Part shown: piece by piece, positions 28,531 to 37,754 of the stretch
Numbering within the stretch: the stretch's first letter is position 1
Layout: every line of letters starts with the position of its first letter
From: Streptomyces sp. NBRC 110028
Lineage (GTDB): Bacteria; Actinomycetota; Actinomycetes; Streptomycetales; Streptomycetaceae
DNA: 64,000 nucleotides
Assembly (NCBI RefSeq): GCF_001417735.1
Contig: NZ_BBUZ01000024.1
Location: forward strand, 699,798 to 763,797
Direction: 5' to 3'
The notes under the pieces: generated by a model
Told to the model about the DNA's origin: nothing
Seen by the model: only the letters and a program-made list of their open reading frames with translations
Databases searched by the model: none
Position numbers and translations under genes: made by a program

Positions 28531-29439
28531 ATGAGGATGCGTAACGCGGCAGCGGCCGCAGCGGTGGCACTCGCTCTGGCGGCGACCGCGACCGCCTGTG
28601 GCGGCGAGAAGGGCACCGCCGGCGACAAGCCGAAGGGCGGCGAGCTGTACGAAGGCTCGTACACGGTCGCCAAGGACGTGAAGCTGGACTCGCCGGCCCT
28701 GAAGGCGGCGCAGAAGCGCGGCAAGATCATCATCGGCGCCAAGGCCGACCAGCCCTTCCTGGGCTTCGCGGACACCGATGGCAAGCGCTCCGGCTTCGAC
28801 ATCGAGATCGCCAAGATGATCGCCGCCGACCTCGGCTTCTCCGCGGACAAGATCACCTGGAAGACGGTCGACACCAACGTCCGCGAGACCTCCATCTCCA
28901 AGGGCCAGGTCGACTACTACGTCGGCACCTACACGATCAACGACGAGCGCAAGAAGCAGGTCGGCTTCGCGGGCCCGTACTACCAGGCGGGCGCCGACCT
29001 GCTGGTCCGCAAGGACGAGAAGGGCATCACCGGCCCGGACAGCGTCAAGGGCAAGAAGGTCTGCTCGATCGTCGGCTCCACTCCGCTCCAGGAGATCAAG
29101 AAGCCGAAGTACGGCGCCGAGACCACCGAGCTGAGCAAGTACTCGCTCTGCGTCAAGCAGCTCCTCGACGGCCAGGTCGACGCGGTCACCACCGACGACG
29201 CGATCCTCAAGGGCTACGCGGCCCAGCGTCCCTCCAAGCTCAAGCTGGTCGGCAAGCCGTTCACCGAGGAGCCGTACGGCGTCGGGATGAACAAGAACGA
29301 CAAGGTGCTGCGCAACGCGATCACCGACTCGATCGAGAAGCACATCAAGAACGGCGACTACAAGAAGGCGTACGAAGGCACGCTCGGCAAGTCCGGCTCC
29401 TCCTACGTCGCGCCGAAGACCCCGCTGCCCCGCTACTGA
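28531..29439 (+). CDS. gluB: Glutamate-binding lipoprotein of the ABC transporter
   Basis: A 302-residue extracellular solute-binding protein of family 3. The signal peptide ends LAATATACGGEKG with a Cys suited to lipidation. The ligand domain contains IIIGAKADQPFLGFAD, GFDIEIAKMIAADLGF and QVDYYVGTYTINDERKK. ATG 28531 has aagga upstream. It captures glutamate and delivers it to GluC/GluD. It follows gluA by 64 bp. Confidence 0.94.
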   Translation: MRMRNAAAAAAVALALAATATACGGEKGTAGDKPKGGELYEGSYTVAKDVKLDSPALKAAQKRGKIIIGAKADQPFLGFADTDGKRSGFDIEIAKMIAADLGFSADKITWKTVDTNVRETSISKGQVDYYVGTYTINDERKKQVGFAGPYYQAGADLLVRKDEKGITGPDSVKGKKVCSIVGSTPLQEIKKPKYGAETTELSKYSLCVKQLLDGQVDAVTTDDAILKGYAAQRPSKLKLVGKPFTEEPYGVGMNKNDKVLRNAITDSIEKHIKNGDYKKAYEGTLGKSGSSYVAPKTPLPRY

Positions 29440-29523
29440 GCGAGCCGGCCCCCGGTACCCCGTTCACCCGTGAAGCCGGTGCGCTCCGCACGCCGCTGAC
29501 CCGACCGCTACCGCGGAGAATCG

Positions 29524-30171
29524 ATGAACGTACTCCTCGATCATTTGCCCCAGTTCCGTGAGGGGTTCCTCGGAACCCTCGCCCTCACGGCGGCCAGTGC
29601 GGCGCTCGCCCTCGTCCTGGGCATCATCATGGCCGGCTTCCGGGTGTCCCCCATCCCGCCGCTGCGCGCCTTCGGCACGGCGTGGGTCACCCTGTTGCGC
29701 AATACCCCGCTGACCCTGCTCTTCCTGATCGCCTTCTTCGTGGTCCCGCAGATCTTCTTCCCGGGAACGAGTCCGTTCGTTCTCGCGATGCTGGCGCTGG
29801 GCTGCTACACGTCGTCCTTCGTCTGCGAGGCCGTGCGGTCCGGTATCAACACCGTGCCGCTCGGTCAGGCCGAGGCCGCCCGCAGCCTGGGCATGACCTT
29901 CGCCCAGACGCTGCGGATGATCGTCCTTCCGCAGGCCACCCGGACCGTGATCCCTCCCATGAGCAGCATCTTCATCGCTTTGACGAAGAACACGGCCATC
30001 GCGGGCGCCTTCAGCAACGCCGAACTGTTCAACATCTCGAAGCTGCTCACCGACAAGGGCTTCGCGATCGGGTGGACCTTCCTGTGGATCGCCCTGTGCT
30101 ACCTCGTCATCACCTTCACCATCAGCGGTGCCTTCCGACTGCTGGAGAGCCGTTTGGAGGTGGCCCGATGA
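29524..30171 (+). CDS. gluC: Glutamate ABC transporter permease
   Basis: A 215-residue His/Glu/Gln/Arg/opine-type permease with about five transmembrane segments. The ABC-contact EAA loop is recognisable as EAARSLGMTFAQTLRMIVLP. It ends in a four-base ATGA overlap with gluD, so translation of the two is probably coupled. The start is the ATG at 29524, after gcggaga. Confidence 0.94.
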   Translation: MNVLLDHLPQFREGFLGTLALTAASAALALVLGIIMAGFRVSPIPPLRAFGTAWVTLLRNTPLTLLFLIAFFVVPQIFFPGTSPFVLAMLALGCYTSSFVCEAVRSGINTVPLGQAEAARSLGMTFAQTLRMIVLPQATRTVIPPMSSIFIALTKNTAIAGAFSNAELFNISKLLTDKGFAIGWTFLWIALCYLVITFTISGAFRLLESRLEVAR

Positions 30172-31103
30172 GCGCGAGCGTCCTGTACGACGCGCCCGGC
30201 CCCAAGGCCCGTATCCGTAACCGCGTCTACTCGGCCATCGGCACCCTCGCCGTCCTCGGCCTGATCGTCTTCGTCGTCCTGCGGCTGAACGCCAAGGGCC
30301 AGTTCGCGCCGGAGATGTGGGAGATCTTCAACTACGCGGGCGTGCGGACCAGCATCCGTGACGGCGTGCTCACCACTCTCCAGGTGTTCGCCGTGGCGTC
30401 GGTGCTCTCGCTGGCCCTGGGCGTCGTGCTCGCGGTCGCCCGGCTCTCGGACCACAAGCCCGTGCGCTGGTTCGCGACCGGATTCATCGAGCTGTTCCGC
30501 GCCATCCCGCTGCTGATCACCATCTACATGCTGTGGGTACTCCTCCTCACCTACCGCTCCGACCTGGGCCTCACCGGCGACAGCACCGGTTTCTGGGCGC
30601 TGGTCGTCGGGCTGACCGTCTACAACGGTTCGGTGCAGGCCGAGGTGTTGCGGGCGGGCATCAACTCGGTGCCCCGCGGGCAGAGTGAAGCCGCCTACGC
30701 CCTCGGTATGAGCAAGACCCAGGTCATGACGACGGTCCTGATCCCGCAGGCCGTCCGGGCGATGCTGCCGACCATCATCAGCCAGCTCGTGGTGACCCTG
30801 AAGGACACCTCGCTCGGCTACGTCATCACCTACCAGGAGCTGCTGTTCCAGCTCCAGCAGCTCGCCGGGAACATCGTCGTCAACGACGACAATCCGTACG
30901 TCCCGGTGATCATCGTCGGTGGCACCATCTACATCGCGATGTGTCTGGCCCTCTCCGCCCTGGCCACCTGGATCGAACGGCGCGGCCGGCGCGCCAAGAC
31001 CGGCATCCCGGTCGCGGACGCCGCCCAGCCGCTCGCGGCCGTCGACGCGCTCGACACGGTGGATCAGCCCGCGCCGGAGCTGCCGGCCGGCAAGGCCAAC
31101 TGA
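30168..31103 (+). CDS. gluD: Glutamate ABC transporter permease
   Basis: A 311-residue partner permease. TM segments begin with LAVLGLIVFVVLRL; the EAA loop is EAAYALGMSKTQVMTTVLIP. The C-terminus has a hydrophilic Ala/Pro tail of about 40 residues. ATG 30168 overlaps the gluC stop. A 32-bp perfect palindrome follows the gene and should end the operon. Confidence 0.94.
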   Translation: MSASVLYDAPGPKARIRNRVYSAIGTLAVLGLIVFVVLRLNAKGQFAPEMWEIFNYAGVRTSIRDGVLTTLQVFAVASVLSLALGVVLAVARLSDHKPVRWFATGFIELFRAIPLLITIYMLWVLLLTYRSDLGLTGDSTGFWALVVGLTVYNGSVQAEVLRAGINSVPRGQSEAAYALGMSKTQVMTTVLIPQAVRAMLPTIISQLVVTLKDTSLGYVITYQELLFQLQQLAGNIVVNDDNPYVPVIIVGGTIYIAMCLALSALATWIERRGRRAKTGIPVADAAQPLAAVDALDTVDQPAPELPAGKAN

Positions 31104-31117
31104 GGCAAGCGGGTCCT

Positions 31118-31149
31118 GACGGGCGGTGGCGCGCGCGCCACCGCCCGTC
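31118..31149. terminator. 32-bp perfect palindrome, terminator of gluABCD
   Basis: Two contiguous 16-bp arms, gacgggcggtggcgcg and its complement, begin 15 bp after the gluD stop. There is no T-tract, as is usual in this genus. Confidence 0.85.
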
Positions 31150-31169
31150 GCCGCTTGACGCGGGCACTC

Positions 31170-31181
31170 GCAATCGGTTGC
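31170..31181. promoter_or_regulatory. Possible LacI-like half-palindrome before the monooxygenase gene
   Basis: gcaatcggttgc has 4-bp arms around tcgg, reminiscent of LacI-family operators, and lies just after a ttgacg hexamer (31155-31160) that could be a -35. Weak support; the site is short. Confidence 0.25.
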
Positions 31182-31264
31182 ATGCTTTCTGTGATCGCTC
31201 ACCGGGTTTCAACTGCCAGTTTCCGTACGTCACGTACGCCCCGCAGGGCCATGGGAACCGCGCC

Positions 31265-33010
31265 GTGGACCCGGTGATCGTCGCCGGGGCGGGCCCGGTC
31301 GGGCTCACCCTGGCCCTCGCACTCGCCCGTCTGGACGTCCCCGTCGTGCTGTTCGACGAGACCACCGGGGGCGATGAGCCACGCCTGGCCCGCACCGTCG
31401 TGCTGCGCCCGGACACCGCCGCCCTGCTGGAGCGGCTGGGCTGCCGGGCCGCGGCCGGCGCGCGGCCGTGGACGGGGTGGCGCACGCTGCGCCGGCGCCA
31501 GCTCGTCCGGCACGTACCCCTGGAACCCGGCCCGCTCTTCGGCGCCCCTCCCCCGGCGGCGAGCGCCCCCGGGGACGGCGGCCCGCAGGAGGGCGACCGG
31601 CGGGACGGGGCCGCGCGGGACGACGAGCCCGAGGCGACGGTGTCCTCGCCGCTGCATCTGCCGCAGCACGAGCTGACCCGGGCGCTGCGGGCGGCACTGG
31701 CCGCGATCGGTGACGAGGACCTCGTACGGATCGTCCCCGGCACCCGCGTGGAGACCGTCGAGCAGGACGCGCGCGGGGTGAGCGTACGGACCCGGGGCGC
31801 CCAGGCCACCTGGTGGCGGGGCAGCCATCTGGTCGGCTGCGACGGCCCCCGGTCCACCGTCCGCAAGCAGCTGGGGGTGCGCTTCCCCGGGCGTACGGCG
31901 GTGGAACGGCACGCCGTCGCCGCCCTGCGCGCCGACCTCCCCTGGCCCGGCGAGGCCGTACTGCACCGCTCCCCGCCGTGGCGCAGCATCGACGCGGAGG
32001 TGACCGCCCGGCCGCTGCCGCACGGCGTCTGGCGGATCGACTGGCTGCTCCCGCCCGGCCGTGACCTCGTCACCCCTGACGCCCTGATGGTCCGGGTGCG
32101 CGACACCCTCGCGGGGTGGTGCGAGGACGCCGCGGTCCCCTACGAGCTTCTGGACACCGGCGTGCACACCGTGCACCACCGGCTCGCCCGGCGCTGGCGC
32201 GTGGGCCGCGCCTTCCTCGCCGGGGACGCCGCCCACCTGCACGGCGCCCTGGGCACCCAGGGGCTGGAAGAAGGGCTGCGGGACGTCGGCAACCTGGCCT
32301 GGAAGCTCTCCCTCGCCTGGCACCACGGCGCCTCCGACGCCCTGCTCGACAGCTATCAGGCGGAGCGGCGCACGGCCTTCGCCGCGCGGCTGCGCACCGC
32401 CGACCAGGCGCTGCCGCTGGTCCGGGCGGCCGGAGGGTGGCACGCGGTACGGCGCACGGTGCTGCCGGGCGGCACACGCGGCCAAGACGCGCTGCTCACC
32501 GACGGTCACCTCGGCCGCGGCCCGCTGGGGGCGCCCCCCGTCTACAACCGCTCCCCGCTGGCCGCCGCCGCGCCGCCGGAGGGCTCCGTCACGGTGGGCA
32601 CGCCGACCGGGGCGCCGGTGGCCAACGTCCGCGTGACCGCGCCGGACGGCGCGGTGGTGCGGCTGTGGGAGCGGCTGGGCCGGGAGTTGCTGGTGGTGCT
32701 GGTCGCCCCGGGCACCGGGGTGTGGGACCGCCGCCACTGGATGCGTGCCGGGCTGATGCCCCGGCTGGCGGCGGCCGTCACGGCCCTGCCGATGCGCACG
32801 GAACTGCTGGTCGCCGAGGAGTACCCGGGGGCCCCGGCCCACACCGTGCTGCTGGTGCGACCGGACGGTCACCTCGCCGCGGCGCTGTCCGGGGTACGGC
32901 CGGCCGAGCTGTACGCGTGCGCGGACGCGGCGCGGGGCGGGGACACCGCCCGGGGTACGGACGCGGAGCAGCGGGACCATCAGGACACAGAGGCCACGGC
33001 ACGCCGGTAG
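31265..33010 (+). CDS. FAD-dependent aromatic hydroxylase-type monooxygenase
   Basis: A 581-residue flavoprotein of the PheA/TfdB/MhpA class. The dinucleotide fold VIVAGAGPVGLTLALALA is at the N-terminus, a DG-type motif (LVGCDGPRSTVRK) in the middle, and the FAD ribityl motif FLAGDAAHLHGALGTQGLEE after it; the C-terminal thioredoxin-like domain is present. Compared with relatives, the segment at about residues 97-128 is a low-complexity, charged insertion. GTG 31265 is the only reasonable start because it begins at the Rossmann strand; the ribosome site is weak. Substrate unknown. It is transcribed separately from gluABCD and the sulfur genes. Confidence 0.85.
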   Translation: MDPVIVAGAGPVGLTLALALARLDVPVVLFDETTGGDEPRLARTVVLRPDTAALLERLGCRAAAGARPWTGWRTLRRRQLVRHVPLEPGPLFGAPPPAASAPGDGGPQEGDRRDGAARDDEPEATVSSPLHLPQHELTRALRAALAAIGDEDLVRIVPGTRVETVEQDARGVSVRTRGAQATWWRGSHLVGCDGPRSTVRKQLGVRFPGRTAVERHAVAALRADLPWPGEAVLHRSPPWRSIDAEVTARPLPHGVWRIDWLLPPGRDLVTPDALMVRVRDTLAGWCEDAAVPYELLDTGVHTVHHRLARRWRVGRAFLAGDAAHLHGALGTQGLEEGLRDVGNLAWKLSLAWHHGASDALLDSYQAERRTAFAARLRTADQALPLVRAAGGWHAVRRTVLPGGTRGQDALLTDGHLGRGPLGAPPVYNRSPLAAAAPPEGSVTVGTPTGAPVANVRVTAPDGAVVRLWERLGRELLVVLVAPGTGVWDRRHWMRAGLMPRLAAAVTALPMRTELLVAEEYPGAPAHTVLLVRPDGHLAAALSGVRPAELYACADAARGGDTARGTDAEQRDHQDTEATARR

Positions 33011-33097
33011 TGAGGAGTGAGTCACGCGCCCTCGCGCGCTCCATGCCGCTGACGTCGCACGCCGTGGTGTGAGCGCTCCGGGCCCGCGCCTACACGA

Positions 33098-33127
33098 TTG
33101 ACCTTCCCTTCCAGATCATGCTTCACT
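33098..33127 (+). promoter_or_regulatory. Candidate promoter of the Cys-leader/cysteine dioxygenase operon
   Basis: ttgacc (33098-33103) and ttcact (33122-33127) are 18 bp apart. A start point about seven bases later would coincide with the leader GTG at 33135, so the leader ORF would be translated from a leaderless message. This geometry is an inference. Confidence 0.4.
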
Positions 33128-33134
33128 GCGGAGC

Positions 33135-33224
33135 GTGACTGACACCGGCCTGCCTCGCTTCTGGCGGAGGGTCCACCTGGACCTCCTCCGCTACGCGGGC
33201 TGCGTGTGTCGTCCGTCCTGTTGA
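33135..33224 (+). CDS. Cysteine-rich leader peptide of the cysteine dioxygenase operon
   Basis: A 29-codon ORF starting GTG. It encodes a basic, Leu-rich middle ([13 protein letters not shown]) and three Cys codons near the end (33201, 33207 and 33219: GCVCRPSC) just before TGA. It lies 61 bp before a cysteine dioxygenase gene. In mycobacteria, short leaderless uORFs ending in Cys codons act as cysteine-responsive attenuators of sulfur genes (from memory). The same logic would let Cys-tRNA level set expression of cysteine catabolism. The only nearby Shine-Dalgarno-like bases (ggag, one base from GTG) are too close, which agrees with leaderless translation. Confidence 0.75.
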   Translation: MTDTGLPRFWRRVHLDLLRYAGCVCRPSC

Positions 33225-33239
33225 TCCGCTTTTCCTCCC

Positions 33240-33256
33240 GCGCGGCCCGGCCGCGC
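33240..33256 (+). terminator. Short GC hairpin between leader ORF and cysteine dioxygenase
   Basis: Arms gcgcggc (33240-33246) and gccgcgc (33250-33256) followed by ctctttc, 15 bp after the leader stop. It could be the attenuator or could mask the downstream ribosome site. Confidence 0.45.
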
Positions 33257-33285
33257 CTCTTTCGCGATCACCCAGGACGGTTCCC

Positions 33286-33831
33286 GTGTCTGACGCATCC
33301 CTTCTCTCCTCCGAGCGCTCTCCGGCCGGTCCCGCCGCGCCGCCCAGCGCGGCCGATCTGCTGGACTTCGTCCGTCGTACCGCCGCCGACGCCGACCTCG
33401 TCGCCTCGCTCCCGCTCGATCCAGAGGGCCGCACCTGGCTGCGGCTGGACGGTCCGGGCGGCAGCGAGGCGTGGCTGATCGCCTGGCCGCCCGGCACCGG
33501 CACCGGCTGGCACGACCACGGCGGTTCGCACGGGGCGTTCGTGACGGCGGCCGGTGAGCTGAACGAACAGTCGCTGGCCGTCAGCCTGCCCACCGAAGGC
33601 TGGAAGACCCTCGAACTGGCTCAGGACGTGGACCGCGAACGGCGGCTGTCCGCCGGGCTCGGCCGGGCCTTCGGCGCGCACCATGTCCATGAGGTCATCA
33701 ACCCGTCGTCGGAGCGGCACGCGGTGTCGGTGCACGCCTACTATCCGCCGCTGCCGCTGATGCGGCGCTACAGCCGCACCGGCCAGGTGCTGCGGCTGGA
33801 GCAGGTCGAGCGGCCGCAGGAATGGGAGTAG
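33286..33831 (+). CDS. Cysteine dioxygenase (type I, cupin)
   Basis: A 181-residue cupin that oxidises cysteine to cysteine sulfinate. The iron ligands are predicted as His76 and His78 (GWHDHGGSHGAF) and His135 (HHVHEVINP), and SVHAYYPPL matches the family's C-terminal Ser-x-His-x-Tyr motif. Length is close to the bacterial family's 180-200. GTG 33286 follows cccagga. It overlaps the region just before the rhodanese gene start and is downstream of the Cys leader ORF, consistent with control by cysteine supply. Confidence 0.92.
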   Translation: MSDASLLSSERSPAGPAAPPSAADLLDFVRRTAADADLVASLPLDPEGRTWLRLDGPGGSEAWLIAWPPGTGTGWHDHGGSHGAFVTAAGELNEQSLAVSLPTEGWKTLELAQDVDRERRLSAGLGRAFGAHHVHEVINPSSERHAVSVHAYYPPLPLMRRYSRTGQVLRLEQVERPQEWE

Positions 33832-33836
33832 CGACG

Positions 33837-34223
33837 ATGGGCGCGACGAAGCGGAGCGTGGACGAACTGCTGGCCGAGGCCCGCCAGGGGCTGGACCGGC
33901 TCGGCCCCGAGGAGGCCGTTGCCGTGCAGTCCGCGGGCGGACTGCTGGTCGACATCCGGTACGCGGCGCTGCGGGAGCGCGACGGCACCATCCCGGGGGC
34001 GCTGATCGTCGAGCGGAACGAGCTGGAGTGGCGGCTCGACCCGCAGTGCGACCACCGGCTGCCCGAGGCCACGCACCACGATCTGCGGGTGGTGGTGGTC
34101 TGCAACGAGGGCTACGCGTCGAGCTTCGCGGCGGTCTCGCTACGGCAGCTGGGCCTGACGCGGGCGACCGATCTGGTCGGCGGCTTCCAGGCATGGCGAG
34201 CGGCCGGTCTCCCGGTGCACTGA
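33837..34223 (+). CDS. Rhodanese-like sulfurtransferase domain protein
   Basis: A 128-residue single-domain rhodanese. The DIRYAALRERDGTIPGAL stretch matches the family's D-x-R...G-x-I-P-G-A pattern, and the active-site loop is CNEGYAS with Cys89. ATG 33837 has gggag eight bases upstream and starts 5 bp after the dioxygenase stop, so the two genes form an operon. It probably transfers or detoxifies sulfane sulfur released during cysteine catabolism. Confidence 0.9.
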   Translation: MGATKRSVDELLAEARQGLDRLGPEEAVAVQSAGGLLVDIRYAALRERDGTIPGALIVERNELEWRLDPQCDHRLPEATHHDLRVVVVCNEGYASSFAAVSLRQLGLTRATDLVGGFQAWRAAGLPVH

Positions 34224-34244
34224 CCGAGCCGGACCGCCCCCGTA

Positions 34245-34267
34245 GCGGCCTCGGGCCCGCGGGCCGC
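34245..34267. terminator. Possible hairpin between rhodanese gene and recX
   Basis: Arms gcggcc (34245-34250) and ggccgc (34262-34267) around a self-complementary cgggcccg, in the 48-bp gap between convergent genes. Confidence 0.4.
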
Positions 34268-34271
34268 AGGG

Positions 34272-34883
34272 TCAGGCGTCGGGCAGATGGTGCTCCAGCA
34301 GCTCCGGGTCCTCGCCCTCCTCCTCCAGCGCGCGCCGCACCACCCGGAGCGCCAGGCCCTCGGGGTACCCCTTGCGGGCGAGCATTCCGGCGAGGCGGCG
34401 CAGCCGCTTGTCCCGGTCGAGGCCGCAGGTGGTGCGCAGCTTGCGCTCGACCAGCTCGCGGGCGGTCTGCTCCTCCTGGTCGGCGTCGAGCTGTTCCACG
34501 GCCTCCGCGATCACCGCGGAGTCGACGCCCTTGGTGCGCAGCTCTCGGGCGAGCGCCCGGCGGGCCAGGCCCCGGCTGTGGTGCCGGGACTCCACCCAGG
34601 CGTCCGCGAACGCCGCGTCGTCGATCAGCCCGACGTCCTCGAACCGGGACAGCACCTCCTGTGCCGCCTCGTCGGGGATGCCACGGGCGCTCAGGGCGTC
34701 CGCGAGCTGCTTACGGGTGCGCGGGGTCCCGGTGAGCAGGCGCAGGCAAATCGCCCGCGCCTGCTCCTCCGGGCCGAGCGGCGTCCCCTGCTCGGCCCTC
34801 GACGAGGAGGGGGCGCCGCGATCCGGACGGTCCGGGGGCTCCGGACGGCCCGGGCCGTCCGGCCAGTCGGTCCGCCGTGTCAT
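34272..34883 (-). CDS. recX: Recombination regulator RecX
   Basis: A 203-residue modulator of RecA filaments. Three-helix RecX repeats are recognisable: AICLRLLTGTPRTRKQLADA, DDAAFADAWVESRHHSRGL and RDKRLRRLAGMLARKGYPEG. The first 35 residues are a Pro/Arg-rich extension. The ATG at 34883 lies 3 bp after the recA stop, so the two genes are cotranscribed and RecX is co-induced with RecA. Confidence 0.95.
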   Translation of the reverse strand: MTRRTDWPDGPGRPEPPDRPDRGAPSSSRAEQGTPLGPEEQARAICLRLLTGTPRTRKQLADALSARGIPDEAAQEVLSRFEDVGLIDDAAFADAWVESRHHSRGLARRALARELRTKGVDSAVIAEAVEQLDADQEEQTARELVERKLRTTCGLDRDKRLRRLAGMLARKGYPEGLALRVVRRALEEEGEDPELLEHHLPDA

Positions 34884-34886
34884 GGA

Positions 34887-36029
34887 TCAGCTCTTCGTGG
34901 CGGCGGTCTTGGCCGCCTTCGCCCCGGACTTGGCCGCCGGGGCGGCCGCGGCCTTCGCCGGCGCGGCGGCGGGCGCGGCGGCGGGCGCGGCACCCGCCGC
35001 GTCCGGGCCGGGCTCGGCGGCCGGGTCCGCGGGCTTCACACCGATCCCGAGCTTCTCCTTGATCTTCTTCTCGATCTCATTGGCGAGATCGGGGTTGTCC
35101 TTCAGGAAATTGCGGGCGTTCTCCTTGCCCTGGCCGAGCTGGTCGCCCTCGTAGGTGTACCAGGCGCCGGACTTGCGGACGAAGCCGTGCTCGACGCCCA
35201 TGTCGATCAGACCGCCCTCGCGGCTGATGCCCTGGCCGTAGAGGATGTCGAACTCGGCCTGCTTGAAGGGCGGCGCGACCTTGTTCTTGACGACCTTGCA
35301 GCGGGTGCGGTTGCCCACTGCCTCCGTACCGTCCTTGAGGGTCTCGATACGGCGGATGTCGATGCGGACCGAGGCGTAGAACTTCAGTGCCCGGCCACCG
35401 GTCGTCGTCTCCGGAGAGCCGAACATGACGCCGATCTTCTCGCGCAGCTGGTTGATGAAGATCGCGGTGGTCTTGGACTGGTTCAGCGCACTGGTGATCT
35501 TCCGGAGCGCCTGGCTCATCAGCCGGGCCTGGAGTCCGACGTGGGAGTCGCCCATCTCACCCTCGATCTCCGCGCGCGGCACCAGCGCGGCGACGGAGTC
35601 GATGACGATGAGGTCGAGGGCACCGGAGCGGACCAGCATGTCGGTGATCTCGAGCGCCTGCTCGCCGTTGTCCGGCTGGGACAGGATCAGCGAATCCGTG
35701 TCCACGCCCAGCTTCTGCGCGTAGTCGGGGTCGAGCGCGTGCTCCGCGTCCACGAAGGCCACGGCGCCGCCCGCCCGCTGCGCGTTGGCCACCGCGTGCA
35801 GGGTCAGGGTCGTCTTACCGGAGGACTCCGGGCCGTAGACCTCCACCACGCGGCCGCGCGGGATGCCGCCCACACCGAGGGCGACGTCGAGAGCGGTCGA
35901 CCCGGTGGGAATCACCTCGATGGGGTCGTTCGGCCGGTCGCCCATGCGCATCACGGCGCCTTTGCCGAACTGCCGTTCAATCTGTGCGAGCGCGGCGTCG
36001 AGCGCCTTCTCGCGGTCGTTTCCTGCCAT
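34887..36029 (-). CDS. recA: Recombinase RecA
   Basis: A 380-residue recombinase for strand exchange and LexA cleavage. Walker [10 protein letters not shown], Walker [12 protein letters not shown]1 and L2 loops ([24 protein letters not shown]) and the [13 protein letters not shown] segment are canonical. The C-terminus is an Ala/Pro/Lys-rich tail of about 45 residues instead of the acidic tail of enterobacteria. ATG 36029 ([10 protein letters not shown]) is the known Streptomyces start. An SOS box at 36144-36157 indicates LexA control. Confidence 0.98.
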   Translation of the reverse strand: MAGNDREKALDAALAQIERQFGKGAVMRMGDRPNDPIEVIPTGSTALDVALGVGGIPRGRVVEVYGPESSGKTTLTLHAVANAQRAGGAVAFVDAEHALDPDYAQKLGVDTDSLILSQPDNGEQALEITDMLVRSGALDLIVIDSVAALVPRAEIEGEMGDSHVGLQARLMSQALRKITSALNQSKTTAIFINQLREKIGVMFGSPETTTGGRALKFYASVRIDIRRIETLKDGTEAVGNRTRCKVVKNKVAPPFKQAEFDILYGQGISREGGLIDMGVEHGFVRKSGAWYTYEGDQLGQGKENARNFLKDNPDLANEIEKKIKEKLGIGVKPADPAAEPGPDAAGAAPAAAPAAAPAKAAAAPAAKSGAKAAKTAATKS

Positions 36030-36143
36030 GGGTTCCACCCGGTTTGCTTGAGTCGATCGCTTCACGTCCATGACGCTAGCGCCTGCCACTGACAAGCGGC
36101 CCGGACGTGCTCGGCCTGTGGATAACCGGGCCGGGCCTCCATG

Positions 36144-36157
36144 AGAATGGATGTTCG
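36144..36157. promoter_or_regulatory. SOS box (LexA operator) of recA
   Basis: agaatggatgttcg (minus strand cgaacatccattct) matches 12 of 14 positions of the actinobacterial SOS consensus. It is 115 bp upstream of the recA ATG and about 10 bp beyond the stop of the preceding same-strand gene. Confidence 0.85.
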
Positions 36158-36166
36158 ATTTTTGTG

Positions 36167-37372
36167 TCAACTGCGCCGGGACAGCGCGTGCCGCACCCGC
36201 GCCAGCGCGGAGGCACCGCGCCGCCGCGTGCGCCCGTGCATCCGCGGGTCGTCCGTCACGTCGTAGCGCTTGATGTACGCGCCGAGGAACGCCTGCAGCG
36301 TCGCGGTCGCCGGAATCGCGATCAGCGCCCCCACCGCGCCGAGCAGCGCGGTGCCCGCGATCACCGAGCCGAAGGAGACCGCGGGGTGGATGTCCACGGT
36401 CCGCGCCGTGATCCTCGGCTGCAGCAGGTAGTTCTCGAACTGCTGGTAGACCACGACGAAGACCAGCACCCAGATCGCGTACCAGGGGTTGACGGTGAAG
36501 GCGATCAGCATCGGCAGGGCACCCGCCAGATAGGTGCCGATGGTCGGGATGAACTGCGAGATCAGCCCCACCCAGACGGCCAGCGCCGGGGCGTAGGGCA
36601 CGCCCAGGCTCTCCAGCAGGATGTAGTGCGCTGCCCCGGAGATCAGCGCCATCAGGCCGCGCGAGTAGATGTAGCCACCGGTCTTGGCGACCGCGATCTC
36701 CCAGGCCCGCAGCACCTCGGTCTGCCGGTTCGGCGGCAGGACGGAGCACAGCGCGCGGCGCAGCCGGGGGCCGTCGGCGGCGAAGTAGAAGGCGAACAGC
36801 GTCACCGTGAGGAGCTTGAAGAGCCCGCCGAGCACCTGCGTCGAGACGTCCAGCACATTGTCGGCGCTGTTCTTCACATAGCTCTGCAGCCAGTCGGAGT
36901 GGAGCAGGCTGTCCTGGATCTCCAGCCGCGACAACCGGGTGTGGAACGTGTCGTTGACCCAGCTGACCACCTGATCGAGGTACTTGGGGAAGTCCTGGAC
37001 CATCGTCATGATCTGGTCGGCCAGCATCGAGCCGAGCAGGGTGAAGAAGCCCGCGGCGCCGATGAGGATGCCGAGGAAGACCAGCCCGGTGGCCAGGCCC
37101 CGGCGGACGCCGCGCGCGGCCATGCGGTCCACGGCCGGCTCGACCGCGAGGGCCAGGAAGAACGCGATCAGGACGTTCAGCAGCAGTCCGGTCAGCTGAT
37201 CGAAGGCCCAGGTGGCAAGCCGATAACAGGCCACCAGGGCGAGGGCGAGCACCATGGCTCGGGGCAGCCAGCGCGGCATGCGCGCGGACTGCGCCGACGC
37301 GTCCTTGGGGGCCTGTGCGGTGGTCGGGACGCCGTCGGCGTCGGGGGAGAGGGTCTCTTCGGTCGGGGCCAC
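36167..37372 (-). CDS. AI-2E family (PerM/TqsA-like) membrane transporter
   Basis: A 401-residue polytopic protein with about seven or eight hydrophobic segments, including [34 protein letters not shown] and [19 protein letters not shown], the latter being the family's C-terminal signature. A central hydrophilic region (about 120-180) is typical. The substrate is unknown; the family includes proteins exporting AI-2 or acting as sodium antiporters. Start GTG 37372 with a weak site; a later start at MPRWLPRA is possible. It is upstream of recA on the same strand but separated by the SOS box. Confidence 0.87.
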   Translation of the reverse strand: MAPTEETLSPDADGVPTTAQAPKDASAQSARMPRWLPRAMVLALALVACYRLATWAFDQLTGLLLNVLIAFFLALAVEPAVDRMAARGVRRGLATGLVFLGILIGAAGFFTLLGSMLADQIMTMVQDFPKYLDQVVSWVNDTFHTRLSRLEIQDSLLHSDWLQSYVKNSADNVLDVSTQVLGGLFKLLTVTLFAFYFAADGPRLRRALCSVLPPNRQTEVLRAWEIAVAKTGGYIYSRGLMALISGAAHYILLESLGVPYAPALAVWVGLISQFIPTIGTYLAGALPMLIAFTVNPWYAIWVLVFVVVYQQFENYLLQPRITARTVDIHPAVSFGSVIAGTALLGAVGALIAIPATATLQAFLGAYIKRYDVTDDPRMHGRTRRRGASALARVRHALSRRS

Positions 37373-37480
37373 CCGGCAAGTGTGGCGTACACCCGTCCAA
37401 AAAATCCGGCCGCCCCGGGAGTCCGCCTCCCTCTCCCACGTCCCGGACCGTACTCGGCGCCCGCCGGCCGCCCGTTGGCG

Positions 37481-37675
37481 TCAGCGCTTCTCGGCCGGGA
37501 TCTCCATCGCGGCGCACACCCCGCGCCAGACGTCCCTGGCATCCCATCCCGCGGCGAGCGCCTGGTGGACGGTCCGGCCGCCGAGCTGGGACATCACATG
37601 ATCGCGCGCGAAGGAGTCGGCGTAGGCCTCGCCGAAGTGATCCGCCATCCGCTGCCAGAAGACCGTCAACCGCAT
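37481..37675 (-). CDS. DUF3046 family small protein
   Basis: A 64-residue actinobacterial protein ([20 protein letters not shown]). The family is nearly always near recA/recX in actinobacteria; its role is unknown. I chose ATG 37675; the longer frame to 37792 overlaps the divergent gene and lacks conservation. It precedes the AI-2E gene on the same strand by 108 bp. Confidence 0.85.
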   Translation of the reverse strand: MRLTVFWQRMADHFGEAYADSFARDHVMSQLGGRTVHQALAAGWDARDVWRGVCAAMEIPAEKR

Positions 37676-37754
37676 GCGACCAGTATCGCGCTCCCGGGGT
37701 GCACCGGGGCGTGAGCCCCCTTCCGGGGGCGTTTTCCGCCCTACGGTCTGTCCC

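Noticed and set aside
31181..31273. A 31-codon ATG frame overlapping the monooxygenase start as a possible second leader peptide
   Set aside because: Its codons show no amino-acid bias and there is no ribosome site or hairpin; it looks accidental.
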